In this document: positions 10,002 to 18,503 of the stretch, piece after piece
Numbering within the stretch: position 1 is the stretch's first letter
Layout: each line of letters begins with the position of its first letter
Assembly (NCBI GenBank): GCA_049587755.1
Contig: JBAVEN010000086.1
Coordinates: 30,997 to 94,996, forward strand
DNA: 64,000 nt
DNA from: Bog-375 sp049587755
Lineage (GTDB): Bacteria; Acidobacteriota; Terriglobia; Bryobacterales; Bryobacteraceae
Reading direction: 5' to 3'
The notes under the pieces: generated by a model
The model's input: the letters and a program-made list of their open reading frames with translations, nothing else
What the model was told of the DNA's origin: nothing
Databases searched by the model: none
Position numbers and translations under genes: made by a program

Positions 10002-10151
10002 ATGCCGAAGCGAACATTTCAACCAAATAACCGCCATCGCGCCAAGACCCACGGGTTCCGCAGCCGTATGGAAACCAAGAACGGCCGCGCGGTGCTGGCC
10101 CGACGCCGGGCGCGGGGCCGCAAGAAGCTAACTGTCAGTTCGGAGAGGTAG
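10002..10151 (+). CDS. rpmH: 50S ribosomal protein L34
   Basis: A 49-residue, very basic protein beginning MPKRTFQPNNRHRAKTHGF, the unmistakable L34 pattern, with the conserved RSRMETKNGRAVLARRRARG core. It is a structural protein of the large ribosomal subunit. A TATACT -10-like element lies at 9980-9985. It precedes rnpA by 12 bases, the classical rpmH-rnpA arrangement. Confidence 0.95.
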   Translation: MPKRTFQPNNRHRAKTHGFRSRMETKNGRAVLARRRARGRKKLTVSSER

Positions 10152-10163
10152 GGGTTTCCGGGC

Positions 10164-10520
10164 ATGCCCGGCCGCTACGATTTCCCCAAACGTGTCCGTC
10201 TGCTGCGATCCAAGGATTTTCGCCGGGTTTATGACCAGGGAAGCCGGTTTTCGGGCCCGATGTTCGCGGCATTCTGCCTGCGCGGGGCCCTCGAAGACGG
10301 GCCGCGTATCGGTGTCACCGTGCCGCGCGCGCTGGGCAAGGCCGTGGTGCGGAACCGGATCAAACGGCGCATACGGGAAGCGGTGCGGTTGCGGCTGGAC
10401 CGGTTGAAATCATCGTGGTCGATTGTCATCAATCCCCGGCAGAAATCGTTGGATGCCCCGCTGACGGAGCTGGAACGCGAAGTGGACCGCCTGTTTCAGC
10501 GCTGCAATGGATCATCCTAG
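10164..10520 (+). CDS. rnpA: Ribonuclease P protein component
   Basis: 118 residues. This is the protein subunit that binds the RNase P RNA and helps tRNA 5' leader removal. The family signature is visible: FPKRVRLLRSKDFRRVYDQG near the N-terminus, GVTVPRALGKAVVRNRIKRR with the RNR residues at 63-65, then REAVRL. The 3' end overlaps the frame of yidD by about 100 bases if yidD starts at its GTG. It is part of the rpmH-rnpA-yidD-yidC order. Confidence 0.95.
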   Translation: MPGRYDFPKRVRLLRSKDFRRVYDQGSRFSGPMFAAFCLRGALEDGPRIGVTVPRALGKAVVRNRIKRRIREAVRLRLDRLKSSWSIVINPRQKSLDAPLTELEREVDRLFQRCNGSS

Positions 10521-10711
10521 CGCTGCTGCGCGTATACAAGGTGGGGATCTCATGGTGGCTGCCCTCGGCCTGCCGTTTTCATCCGACCTGTTCGGATTAC
10601 ATGCGGCAGGCGGTGGAACGGTACGGCGCGCTGCGCGGGTTGTGGATGGGCCTCTGCCGGCTGGCGCGCTGCCATCCGTTTCATGCCGGAGGCTTAGACC
10701 CCGTCCGATAG
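10415..10711 (+). CDS. yidD: Membrane protein insertion efficiency factor YidD
   Basis: The family-like part begins at about 10502 (LQWIILALLRVYKVG) and covers nearly 70 residues with CRFHPTCSDYMRQAVERYG, GLWMGLCRLARCHPFHAGG and DPV, which is the full YidD pattern. The only ATG, GTG or TTG start in frame before this is the GTG at 10415, inside rnpA, giving 98 residues. A shorter protein starting at CTG 10502 would match the usual family length, so the start is uncertain. YidD is a small amphipathic membrane-associated protein that assists YidC, encoded 24 bases downstream. Confidence 0.85.
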   Translation: MVDCHQSPAEIVGCPADGAGTRSGPPVSALQWIILALLRVYKVGISWWLPSACRFHPTCSDYMRQAVERYGALRGLWMGLCRLARCHPFHAGGLDPVR

Positions 10712-10735
10712 ACGGGACAGGCGGAATCAAAGGGA

Positions 10736-12493
10736 ATGGCCGAATCGGATAGCGGCGGATCGCCGAAAGAAATGTCGATGGAAGTGCGGCTGCTGCTGGC
10801 CTTCCTGCTGATGGGCGTGGTGATGTTCGTGACGCCCTACATCTATAAGAGCCCGCCGCCGGCGGAGAAGAACGCGCAGAAGACTACCGCGGCGCAGAGC
10901 GAGCCGGTTCCGGCCCCCGCCGCGCCGGCGGCCGCGGAAACACCGGCTCCGGCCGTCGCCGCCGCTCCGGGTACTCCGGTTGAGCCGGCCACCGTGGCCG
11001 TTGCCTTGCCGGCGGTGGCGATCGATACCAACCTGTTCCGAGTGACCTTCAACAACCAGGGCGCGACGGTGCGGAGCTGGGTGCTTAAGAAGTACAAGGG
11101 CAACGACCGCAAACCGCTCGACCTGGTGAATACGTCCGCCGGAACCGACGTACCGTTTCCGTTTTCCCTCTATTTCGCCGGCCCGCAGCCGACCGCGAAA
11201 GTCAATCAGGCCTACTATGCCCAGACCCCGGATGCCGACGGCCTTGGCGTCGCATTCGAGTACAGCGACGGCCACACCCACGTGCGCAAGACGTTCCGCT
11301 TCCAGCGCGACAGCTACCTGTGCGAGGTTTCGAGCGAGGTCACCTTGGACTCGCGGCCGCTTCCCAACGCCATCGAGTGGCGCGGCGGGTTCGGCGATCT
11401 GACCGTGTCCAACGCGCCTTCCAAGGAAAACACGCTCTACTTCAACCCGGCCGAAAACAAGCTTTACGAAGAGAGCGCCAAGACTGCCAAGGATGGTCCG
11501 GCGACGGCCACGGCGAACTTCTCGTTCGCGGGCCTGGAGGACCAATATTTCGCCGCCGTTTTCTTGCCGCAGGCCGGTACGGTGTCGAGCGCGGAGGATC
11601 GGCAGCCATTCATCGTCACCACCTTCGCCGACACGCTGCGCACGGTCGCCATCGAAAAGCCGCAGCCGCTGGTGGGCGCCGCGGTTTCCTTGGGGCCCGA
11701 CAACCATTTCCGGCTCTTCGTGGGGCCCAAGGACCTCGATCTCCTCAAACGCGTGGACCCCAAGCTCGAACAGGTGGTGAGTTTCGGCTGGCTTTCGATT
11801 CTCGCTAAGCCGCTGTTCCTGGTCGTCAACTGGTTCAACAATTCCTTCCTGCACAATTTCGGTTGGGCCATCGTGGTGGTCACGGTGGTGATCAACCTGG
11901 CGGTGTTCCCGCTGCGCCTGAGCAACATGAAATCGATGCGCAAGATGCAGGCGCTGAAGCCGCAAATTGATGCCATCAACGCCAAGTACAAGAAGATCGG
12001 GCTGACCGACCCGCGCAAGGCGGACCAGAACCAGGAAGTCATGGCCCTGTACAAGCAGAACGGCGTGAACCCGATGGGCGGGTGCGTGCCCATGCTCATC
12101 CAGCTTCCCTTCTTCATCGCGTTCTACAAGGTATTTACGGTTTCGGTGGAAATGCGCGGGGCGAGCTGGCTGTGGGTCACCGATCTCTCGCAGCCCGAGA
12201 CCATTTCCCCCCACATCCTGCCGCTGGTGATGATCGCAAGCCAGTTCTGGATGCAGAAGATGACGCCCACCGCGGCGGCGGGAGGAGATCCTAATCAGCA
12301 GAAGATGATGATGCTGATGATGCCGCTGATCTTCGGTGTGATGTTCTACAATTTGCCCAGCGGCCTGGTGTTATACTACTTGACCAGCAATCTGGTAGGG
12401 ATGGGCCTGCAGTTGTTTTTCAACCATACGGCGATGGCTGAAAGCGCTGCGGGCAGCGTCGTGCCGCCTAAGAAAAAGAATCCTAGGAAGTAA
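10736..12493 (+). CDS. yidC: Membrane protein insertase YidC
   Basis: 585 residues, in the range of Gram-negative YidC. It inserts inner-membrane proteins alone or with SecYEG. An N-terminal membrane anchor (VRLLLAFLLMGVVMFVTPYIY, about residues 17-37) is followed by an Ala/Pro-rich linker, a large periplasmic beta domain (about 95-330) and the conserved insertase core. The core includes NFGWAIVVVTVVINLAVFPL with LSNMKSMRKMQALKPQ, GCVPMLIQLPFFIAFY, and PSGLVLYYLTSNL. It ends in a basic PPKKKNPRK tail suited to ribosome contact. khpB begins three bases after its stop. Confidence 0.96.
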   Translation: MAESDSGGSPKEMSMEVRLLLAFLLMGVVMFVTPYIYKSPPPAEKNAQKTTAAQSEPVPAPAAPAAAETPAPAVAAAPGTPVEPATVAVALPAVAIDTNLFRVTFNNQGATVRSWVLKKYKGNDRKPLDLVNTSAGTDVPFPFSLYFAGPQPTAKVNQAYYAQTPDADGLGVAFEYSDGHTHVRKTFRFQRDSYLCEVSSEVTLDSRPLPNAIEWRGGFGDLTVSNAPSKENTLYFNPAENKLYEESAKTAKDGPATATANFSFAGLEDQYFAAVFLPQAGTVSSAEDRQPFIVTTFADTLRTVAIEKPQPLVGAAVSLGPDNHFRLFVGPKDLDLLKRVDPKLEQVVSFGWLSILAKPLFLVVNWFNNSFLHNFGWAIVVVTVVINLAVFPLRLSNMKSMRKMQALKPQIDAINAKYKKIGLTDPRKADQNQEVMALYKQNGVNPMGGCVPMLIQLPFFIAFYKVFTVSVEMRGASWLWVTDLSQPETISPHILPLVMIASQFWMQKMTPTAAAGGDPNQQKMMMLMMPLIFGVMFYNLPSGLVLYYLTSNLVGMGLQLFFNHTAMAESAAGSVVPPKKKNPRK

Positions 12494-12496
12494 GCT

Positions 12497-13087
12497 GTGA
12501 CAGAACGAAAATACTCGGTCGAATCGATTGGAGCGCGGATAGACGGCTTCCTGGGTCCCCTGCTGGCCAGCGCGGGCCTCGATCTGCGGTACACGATCTC
12601 GGACGCGGACGCCGGCGAAGACGATTTTGAAACCCCCGACGTGCTGGTGAACTTCAGCGGACCGGATGTGGACGCGCTGTTGGCCAACCGCGCGGAACTG
12701 CTGCTGGCGCTGGAACACGTGACGATGGAGATGCTGCGGTTCGGTTCCGACGAACATTCGCGGCTTTCCTTTGACGCCAACGACTACCGTCTGCTGCGCA
12801 TCGAGGAGCTGCGCCTGAGCGCGCAGACCGCCGCCGAGAGGGTGAAGCGCACCGGGATGCCGTTCCGCTTCAACCCGATGAACAGCCGCGAGCGCCGCGT
12901 CATTCACCTAGCGTTGCGCCAGGAACCGGCCGTGCGCAGCGAGAGCGCGGGCGCCGGGCCGGCACGGCAAGTGGTGGTCTATCCGGCCGGTATGGCCAGC
13001 CTTCCCGACGTGCCGCATGCGCCGGAGCTGCGCCGCGGCGGACCGGTTGAGCGGCGCGGGGCCCCGCGTCCGCGCGGGCGCCGGTAA
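12497..13087 (+). CDS. khpB: KhpB/Jag-like R3H-domain RNA-binding protein
   Basis: 196 residues from a GTG start just after the yidC stop. The C-terminal half carries an R3H-type sequence (FNPMNSRERRVIHLAL, about residues 126-141), and the preceding region fits the KH-like domain of the Jag/SpoIIIJ-associated family. These proteins bind RNA and are nearly always encoded next to yidC. The tail (RRGGPVERRGAPRPRGRR) is basic and disordered, plausible for nucleic acid contact. The N-terminus is somewhat atypical compared with Firmicutes Jag. Confidence 0.88.
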   Translation: MTERKYSVESIGARIDGFLGPLLASAGLDLRYTISDADAGEDDFETPDVLVNFSGPDVDALLANRAELLLALEHVTMEMLRFGSDEHSRLSFDANDYRLLRIEELRLSAQTAAERVKRTGMPFRFNPMNSRERRVIHLALRQEPAVRSESAGAGPARQVVVYPAGMASLPDVPHAPELRRGGPVERRGAPRPRGRR

Positions 13088-13096
13088 TTCTTCGAT

Positions 13097-13209
13097 GTGG
13101 CGCACGCACTCGTGCGTGCCGCGTCGGCATTCGTGCCGGCGCCCGCCGCTGTGGAGCGAACAAGCGTCGAGAAGAGTCTCGACGCGGCACGCATGAGTGC
13201 GTGCGCCAC
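13097..13209. repeat. Multi-hairpin interspersed repeat (REP-like)
   Basis: A 26-base outer inverted repeat, 13097-13122 with 13184-13209, pairs with one mismatch. Inside are two further stem-loops: CGGCA-TTCG-TGCCG at 13125-13138, and a perfect 9-bp stem at 13164-13172/13177-13185 with loop AGAG. Together these can fold into a three-arm structure. It fills almost the whole gap between khpB and mnmE and reads through in frame into mnmE without encoding anything MnmE-like. This looks like a REP/MITE-type extragenic element; no second copy was found in this window. Confidence 0.7.
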
Positions 13210-13219
13210 GACAGCCTCC

Positions 13220-14572
13220 ATGCAGCTTGACGACACCATTGTCGCTATCGCCACTCCGTTGGGACGTGGGGGGCTGGGCATGGTCCGGCTCTCCGGCAGC
13301 CAGGCACGTGGGATCGCCGAGCGGATTCTGCATTTCTCAGCGGAAGGCCACTGGCGGCCCTGGCACGCGCGCTCGGCGGAATTGATCGACGCAAGCGGCC
13401 GCGTGATTGACCAGGCGGTGGCTACTTTCTTCCAGGCACCTCGCTCCTACACTGCCGACGACGTGGTGGAGATTTGCTGCCATGGCTCGCCGGTGGTGTT
13501 GCGGCACGCGGTGGCGCACGCCGTGGAGGCGGGGGCGCGGCTGGCCGAACCCGGCGAATTCACCCTGCGCGCTTTTCTCCGCGGCCGCATCGATCTGCCC
13601 CAGGCCGAAGCCGTGCGCGACCTGATCGAAGCCACCACTCTTTATCAGGCGCGGGTGGCCGCGCAGCAGGCCGCCGGTTCGGTTTCGCGCCGCCTGGTGC
13701 CGATCAAAGAGAAGCTGCTGGAACTGATCGCTTTGCTCGAAGCCGGCATCGATTTCGCCGACAACGATGTCGCGGTGGCGCCGGACCAGGAAATCCTCGG
13801 CCGCCTGGCGGCGGTGGAAAGCGGCGTTAACGAGCTGGCACACACCTTTCAATATGGCGCGCTGGTTCGGGACGGCATGTCTCTGGCCATCGTGGGCCGG
13901 CCGAACGTGGGCAAGAGCAGCCTGTTCAACCGCCTGCTGGAGCAGGACCGCGCGATTGTGACCGAAATCCCCGGCACCACCCGGGACGTGGTCTCCGAAA
14001 CCGCGGCCATCGGCGGCATCCCGATAAAGCTGCACGATACCGCGGGCATCCGCGAGGCTGCCGGGAAGGTGGAGGCGATGGGGATTGAGCGCAGCTTTCA
14101 AGCCATGGCCGACGCGGATCTGACGCTGGTGGTGCTGGACGCCTCGGCCGCGCCCGAGGCGGAGGACCAACGGCTGATCGAGCGGGCGCGCTCGACGGGG
14201 CGGGCGCTGGTGGTGGCCAACAAGAGCGACCTGCCGCGCTCAGGCGAGCCGCCGCCGGAGGCGATGCTGGTTTCCGCCCTCACCGGGGACGGCATCGCGC
14301 GCCTGCGGCAGGGCATCCTCGATGCCGTGGCGCCGGCCGGCGCCTTTGAGCCCGAGACCGGCTTCATCACCAGCTTGCGCCATGAGCAACTCCTGCGCGA
14401 GTGCGGGCGCTCGCTCGAGAAAGCGAGCGGGGCCGTGGACGCCGCCATTCCGCACGAAATGCTGCTGCTCGATCTTTATGCCGCGTTACAGCCCATCGAC
14501 GCCATCACCGGAGGCACCACCGCCGACGACATTTTGAACCGCATTTTCTCGACATTCTGCATCGGAAAATAG
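13220..14572 (+). CDS. mnmE: tRNA uridine-5-carboxymethylaminomethyl modification GTPase MnmE
   Basis: 450 residues from the ATG at 13220, exactly the family length; the frame is open further upstream but only across the hairpin repeat. MnmE with MnmG modifies the wobble uridine of several tRNAs. It starts with DDTIVAIATPLGRGGLGMVRLSG, the N-terminal folate-binding domain. The GTPase domain has GRPNVGKSS (P-loop, near residue 223), DTAG (near 275) and NKSD (near 333). It ends with the hallmark FCIGK, whose cysteine is conserved. Confidence 0.96.
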   Translation: MQLDDTIVAIATPLGRGGLGMVRLSGSQARGIAERILHFSAEGHWRPWHARSAELIDASGRVIDQAVATFFQAPRSYTADDVVEICCHGSPVVLRHAVAHAVEAGARLAEPGEFTLRAFLRGRIDLPQAEAVRDLIEATTLYQARVAAQQAAGSVSRRLVPIKEKLLELIALLEAGIDFADNDVAVAPDQEILGRLAAVESGVNELAHTFQYGALVRDGMSLAIVGRPNVGKSSLFNRLLEQDRAIVTEIPGTTRDVVSETAAIGGIPIKLHDTAGIREAAGKVEAMGIERSFQAMADADLTLVVLDASAAPEAEDQRLIERARSTGRALVVANKSDLPRSGEPPPEAMLVSALTGDGIARLRQGILDAVAPAGAFEPETGFITSLRHEQLLRECGRSLEKASGAVDAAIPHEMLLLDLYAALQPIDAITGGTTADDILNRIFSTFCIGK

Positions 14573-14831
14573 ACTGCGCAAGTTCCGCGCCCGGCCTGTC
14601 TGAACGCGCAAATGGGCGTCCGCTGCTTGGAAAACTTCCCAGCGCGATGTGTGCTGAAGAAGGAACGTGAGACGTGCCGCGCTTCTTGGCGTTGGGCTTG
14701 GCCTGTCAAATTATTTAGCGGCTCCCGTTCAGGGATGGATGGTGCAGATAAAACCCAGGGCACAACGAGACACCCACACGCCGCCAGCATTTAGCGGATT
14801 GCCGGCGCGTAAGGCGTGTCAGAACTCGAAC

Positions 14832-15119
14832 CTAGGCAGCGGTGATCGATTCCCAGGGATCGGGCGGCAGCAGCGGACCGGTCTTAGTCATGATCGATTC
14901 CCAGGGATCGGGCGGCAGCAGCGGACCAGTTTTGGCGCGAACGGATTCCCAGGGATCGGGCGGTAGCAGCGGCCCCGTCTTCGCATTGGCGTAATTGACC
15001 GCTGCTGGGCCAGCCGGCGTGACAGAAATCGTCTTACCCGGGCAGGTGTTCCACGCAAACGCAACGGTCAAGAAACTCAAGGTGGTGAAACGCAATATTT
15101 GGATTCGGCGTGTACGCAT
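14832..15119 (-). CDS. Small exported protein with three 16-residue repeats
   Basis: 95 residues. An N-terminal signal-like segment (RTRRIQILRFTTLSFLTVAFAW) is followed by a short spacer, then three copies of a 16-residue unit built on KTGPLLPPDPWES at about residues 46-61, 62-77 and 78-92, and a four-residue end. AAGGAG lies about 12 bases upstream of the ATG. I do not recognise a family. The layout (export signal plus identical Pro/Trp-rich units) is that of a secreted repeat peptide or peptide precursor. The near identity of the units at DNA level shows recent amplification. It lies downstream of an ExeA-like ATPase on the same strand. Confidence 0.55.
   Translation of the reverse strand: MRTRRIQILRFTTLSFLTVAFAWNTCPGKTISVTPAGPAAVNYANAKTGPLLPPDPWESVRAKTGPLLPPDPWESIMTKTGPLLPPDPWESITAA
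14848..14981. repeat. 48-base tandem repeat, three units
   Basis: Units start at 14848, 14896 and 14944, exactly 48 bases apart. The first 32 bases of units one and two are identical, and unit three differs at two positions there. The period is a multiple of three and keeps the minus-strand frame open. Confidence 0.9.
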
Positions 15120-15341
15120 TTGCCTGCACAGCTCCTTATTGTCCTGTGACCATCACTGGCCACACACTTAGGTGCTTGCGTTGCCAATTGACCGGGCAAC
15201 GTCCTAGGGGTACCACAACTAGGCACCCTTACGCAGTTTACCCTAGCACCACTCAACAATGCCACGAATAGTGGGGGCAAATCTACTATCTTTCGAAGGT
15301 ATAGGGACCGCATTGCATCAGGTTAATACCTGATGTCAGGG

Positions 15342-16235
15342 CTATTCTTTCCGGTAAGGAGCGCTAGCGCGGCGGAGGGACTGCTCCGGGTAATCGGGCG
15401 CCGATCGGAAGGCCGGCGGGCGGGGGGGCGCCAGCCGCATGTCCGCGGACACCTCATCCAGCATCGCCAGGGTGCAGGTCCGGCTTTCCATGGCGAACGC
15501 GGTCAACAGCAGGTTGTCGCAAACTGCGTTGATCAGACGGGGCGTGCCCTGGGTTCTGTGGTGGATTTCTTCCATCACAGCGGGGCCGATGATATTCTGC
15601 TCGGCTATTCCGGCGCGCTCACAACGGCTGTTGATATAGGCGATCGTTTCGCTTAGGTCGAAACCCCGCAAGGCACAGCGCAGGGCGATCCTTTGTTTCA
15701 GTTGGCGGTACGCCGGATCTTCCAGTTTGTGGTCCAGTTCCTGCTGGCCGGCGAGAATAATCTGCAGCAACTTGCCGCGGCGGGTTTCCAGGTTCCCCAG
15801 CAGCCTGATTTCTTCCATTACGTCCCAATCGAGATTGTGCGCCTCGTCGACGATGAGTACCGTTGTCTGTCCGGCCCCCGCTCGCTCCAGCAGCAGGTGA
15901 TTCAGGGCCATCAGAACCTCCGTTTTGGACGACCGGTTGCACCGCAAGTCCAGATCGTAAGCCAGCATCTCGAAGAACTGCTCCACGGTCAGGCGGGAGT
16001 TAAACAAGGATGCAAAGGCGACACGCTGCGCATTCAGGAGGTCGCGCAAGCACTCCAGCATGGTGGTTTTTCCGGTACCCACCTCCCCGGTCAGCACGAT
16101 GAAGCCCTTGCGGGACTGAACCCCGTAGATCAGGCTGGCCAGCGCTTCTTCGTGCTGCTCGCTGCGGAACAGGAAAGCCGGATCCGGGCTCATGTTGAAC
16201 GGGTTCTTCGAGAAGCCGAAAAAAGCGTTATACAT
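15342..16235 (-). CDS. ExeA/GspA-like AAA ATPase
   Basis: 297 residues. It begins MYNAFFGFSKNPFNMSPDP, typical of ExeA-type secretion ATPases and of the ATPases found in exosortase/EPS loci. Walker A is GEVGTGKT at residues 50-57 and Walker B is LIVDEAH. Sensor and lid parts follow (GTPRLINAVCDNLLLTAF). There is no peptidoglycan-binding domain; the protein stops after a Pro/Arg-rich tail. In relatives this ATPase works with type II secretion or polysaccharide export. Here it stands alone, though PEP-CTERM substrates occur elsewhere in the window, so an exosortase-linked role is possible but not shown. Confidence 0.85.
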   Translation of the reverse strand: MYNAFFGFSKNPFNMSPDPAFLFRSEQHEEALASLIYGVQSRKGFIVLTGEVGTGKTTMLECLRDLLNAQRVAFASLFNSRLTVEQFFEMLAYDLDLRCNRSSKTEVLMALNHLLLERAGAGQTTVLIVDEAHNLDWDVMEEIRLLGNLETRRGKLLQIILAGQQELDHKLEDPAYRQLKQRIALRCALRGFDLSETIAYINSRCERAGIAEQNIIGPAVMEEIHHRTQGTPRLINAVCDNLLLTAFAMESRTCTLAMLDEVSADMRLAPPRPPAFRSAPDYPEQSLRRASAPYRKE

Positions 16236-16376
16236 AAGGCGCGGCGGCCAATGAGGACAGCTAGAATCTTAGCACGGAACGGCCGGTGGGCTGGTACTTC
16301 TACGTACCAGGGCCGCGCGCCTGCGAGTTCGGTGAAAGCGGCGCTCAGTCGTGAGTTCTTGATTCCCGGCAGATTC

Positions 16377-16997
16377 CTAGGCCTGCGCTGGCGGCGGTGG
16401 AGTCTGCGCTGGAGGAACATGCGTGGGTGGTGTCTGGCCGGCCGGGGCGGCTTTTCCGGTGGCCTTCACCGGGCTGATCAGAATGTGTGCGCTTCGGCCT
16501 TCCAGCCGGGGCACGCCCTCGACCGATCCATACGGCCCAAGGTCGTCGGCAAAGCGCATCAGCAGTTTCTTGCCTAGATCGGCGTGGGCAATTTCGCGGC
16601 CGCGGAATTGCACTACCGCTTTAACCCGGTTCCCATCCTGCAGGAAGCGAATCGCGTGCTTCATCTTGAAGTCGTAATCGTGGTCGTCGGTGTTGGGGCG
16701 GAATTTCAGCTCCTTCACCTGCACCACATGCTGCTTCTTCTTGGCGTCGTGCTGCTTCTTCTTTTGCTCGTACTGGTAATGGCCAAAATCGACCGCCTTA
16801 GCCACCGGCGGCACCGCCGTCGGAGCAATCAGCACCAGGTCGAGGCCCAGTTCCTGGGCCCTGCGCAGAGCCGCCGCCGTGGGCATGATCTCGCTGGTGC
16901 CGTCCGGGAACACCGCGCGCACCTCTCGCGCGCGGATGAACTCGTTCACGTTTTCTCTCCGGTTTTGTCTGCGAGGGGGGAAATTTCTTGGATACAT
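16377..16997 (-). CDS. infC: Translation initiation factor IF-3
   Basis: IF-3 binds the 30S subunit and checks initiator tRNA and start codon. Conserved parts are NEFIRAREVRAVFPDG, then the YEQKKKQHDAKKKQ linker, VVQVKELKFRPNTDDHD, and FRGREIAHADLG in the C-terminal domain. The ATG at 16997 gives 206 residues but has no ribosome binding site. A GTG at 16949 follows GGAGAG at good distance and would start the protein directly at NEFIR, so it is a serious alternative. An unusual Pro-rich tail of about 20 residues ends the protein. rpmI and rplT are not adjacent. A 7-bp hairpin (16291-16310) lies downstream. Confidence 0.93.
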   Translation of the reverse strand: MYPRNFPPRRQNRRENVNEFIRAREVRAVFPDGTSEIMPTAAALRRAQELGLDLVLIAPTAVPPVAKAVDFGHYQYEQKKKQHDAKKKQHVVQVKELKFRPNTDDHDYDFKMKHAIRFLQDGNRVKAVVQFRGREIAHADLGKKLLMRFADDLGPYGSVEGVPRLEGRSAHILISPVKATGKAAPAGQTPPTHVPPAQTPPPPAQA

Positions 16998-17295
16998 TCG
17001 TTATTTGTGAGTGGAAGTTTGCTGGCTAACGGAGGGTGCCGCAGCCGGTCGTTCGATATCGACTGAAGCAAGCGGCGGGTTGTAAGAAATAAGATGCAAG
17101 CGCAAGTAACGTCAGTCCTAGTGTACACCAAAACCGGCAATCAAAGAGTAAAAAAGGGCGCGGACCGGCACGAGAGGCGGTTCTCATATTCTCGGAATGG
17201 GGTGGCCCGGGTCGCCTTTCCGAATCGGGGCTGCCGATGTACGTTCCGTCGCTTCGGCTGCTTCCCGCTTTTCGCGTGATAAGCTGAAGTCGATT

Positions 17296-17589
17296 ATGAA
17301 GGTTCTGGCACTCGAACGGGAAGTACCCGGCGTTACCGACGATCGGTTCACGGAGGCGATTCTGGAGACCGAAGCTCGCAAGGCCTGGGAGCTATACCAA
17401 TCCGGAGTGTTGCGCGAACTTTACTTCAGCGCCGACAAGCACGAGGCGGTCCTGGTGCTGGAGTCGGGCAGCGCCGACGAGGCACGCAAGCAACTGGCGG
17501 AACTGCCCCTCGTACGTGCTGGCCTTATCGACTTTCAGATCATCCCACTTGTGGCTTATCCGGGATTCGAGCGATTGTTTGGACGGTAA
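17296..17589 (+). CDS. Muconolactone isomerase-like small alpha/beta protein
   Basis: 97 residues from the ATG at 17296 (MKVLALEREVPG). Patterns such as AWELYQSGVLRELYFSADK, AVLVLE and LPLVRAGLIDFQIIPL are those of a ferredoxin-like dimeric alpha/beta family related to muconolactone delta-isomerase and YCII proteins. These are often given unrelated names in databases, and the true reaction is unknown. The frame is open upstream to 17197, but that part is not family-like. It is a single gene, divergent from infC. Confidence 0.7.
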   Translation: MKVLALEREVPGVTDDRFTEAILETEARKAWELYQSGVLRELYFSADKHEAVLVLESGSADEARKQLAELPLVRAGLIDFQIIPLVAYPGFERLFGR

Positions 17590-17687
17590 CGGCAACGCGC
17601 CAACTCATTAGGCTGCGTCCCCTGGTTTTTCCTTCTGGTACGCGCTTCCCTTTGCCTACTTACCGCAGGGCGCTATAATCGCGCCAG

Positions 17688-18449
17688 ATGCGAAGCAACG
17701 CGCACGCCTGGGCGTTCGCGATCTTCCTCGCGATGACGGCGGGCGCGGCCGGTCAACAGCCCGCCGAAGTCCAGTGGGCTCGCTTTCGGGAGAAGGTCCG
17801 GCAGGACATGACCACCATCCCGAATTACACCTGCCTGGAGAAAATCGGCCGCGCGCGCCGCACGCCGCCGCTCGATTTCATGCCTATTGGCACGGTTCGC
17901 CTGGAGGTATCGAGCGTAGCTGGCAAGGAACTGTTCGCCAGGCCCGGCGCCCGCAGCTTCGAGGATCGGGACGTAGCGTCCTTGGTGCCTGGCGGCGCCA
18001 TCGGTACTGGCATGTTCGCCACGTTTGCGCGCGATCTGTTTGTCAAGGGTAAGGGCTCTTTCCGCTACAAGCGGAACGAGAACTTGGCCGGGCGTGCTTC
18101 CGTTCGCTACGATTTTCGTGTCAAGAAAGAAGAGGGCGGCCTTAAGTTACAGGTTGCCAACATCTCGGCGATGGTGGCCGCCAAGGGCTCTTTTTGGTTT
18201 GATCCAGCGTCTCTGGACCTGATTCGCCTGGATGTATACGGCGAGAATATGCCCGATGATCTCCACCTGGATGAAGCTGTCACTCGCACCGATTATGCCC
18301 GCACCCATATCGGCGATTCCAACGCCTTGCTGCCCAAACGATCCGAATTGACGATGACATATTACTCCGGTGTAACCTACCGCAATGTAACCGAGTTTTC
18401 CCAGTGCCACGAGTACCGGGCCGAATCGACAATCAATTTCGATCACTAA
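17688..18449 (+). CDS. Secreted protein of unknown function
   Basis: 253 residues. The signal peptide is AWAFAIFLAMTAGAAGQQ. The mature protein starts with VRQDMTTIPNYTCLEKIGR, a pattern recurring in Acidobacteriota secreted proteins, and a lipoprotein-carrier-like beta pattern follows (GSFWFDPASLDLIRLDV). No catalytic motif is seen. TATAAT at 17674-17679 lies just before the ATG and may be a -10 element, but it would leave almost no leader. Confidence 0.65.
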   Translation: MRSNAHAWAFAIFLAMTAGAAGQQPAEVQWARFREKVRQDMTTIPNYTCLEKIGRARRTPPLDFMPIGTVRLEVSSVAGKELFARPGARSFEDRDVASLVPGGAIGTGMFATFARDLFVKGKGSFRYKRNENLAGRASVRYDFRVKKEEGGLKLQVANISAMVAAKGSFWFDPASLDLIRLDVYGENMPDDLHLDEAVTRTDYARTHIGDSNALLPKRSELTMTYYSGVTYRNVTEFSQCHEYRAESTINFDH

Positions 18450-18503
18450 GGTCCGCTGGTCAGGAGTCTTCGGGACTGGCGGCCGCACGCCCAGCGAAGT
18501 GTA

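Noticed and set aside
10727..12214. Open frame of 495 codons antisense to yidC
   Set aside because: Shadow of yidC; His/Arg-rich with no recognisable protein features.
14573..14831. Possible 6S or other structured RNA after mnmE
   Set aside because: Some short complementary stretches exist, but no convincing long stem or known consensus.
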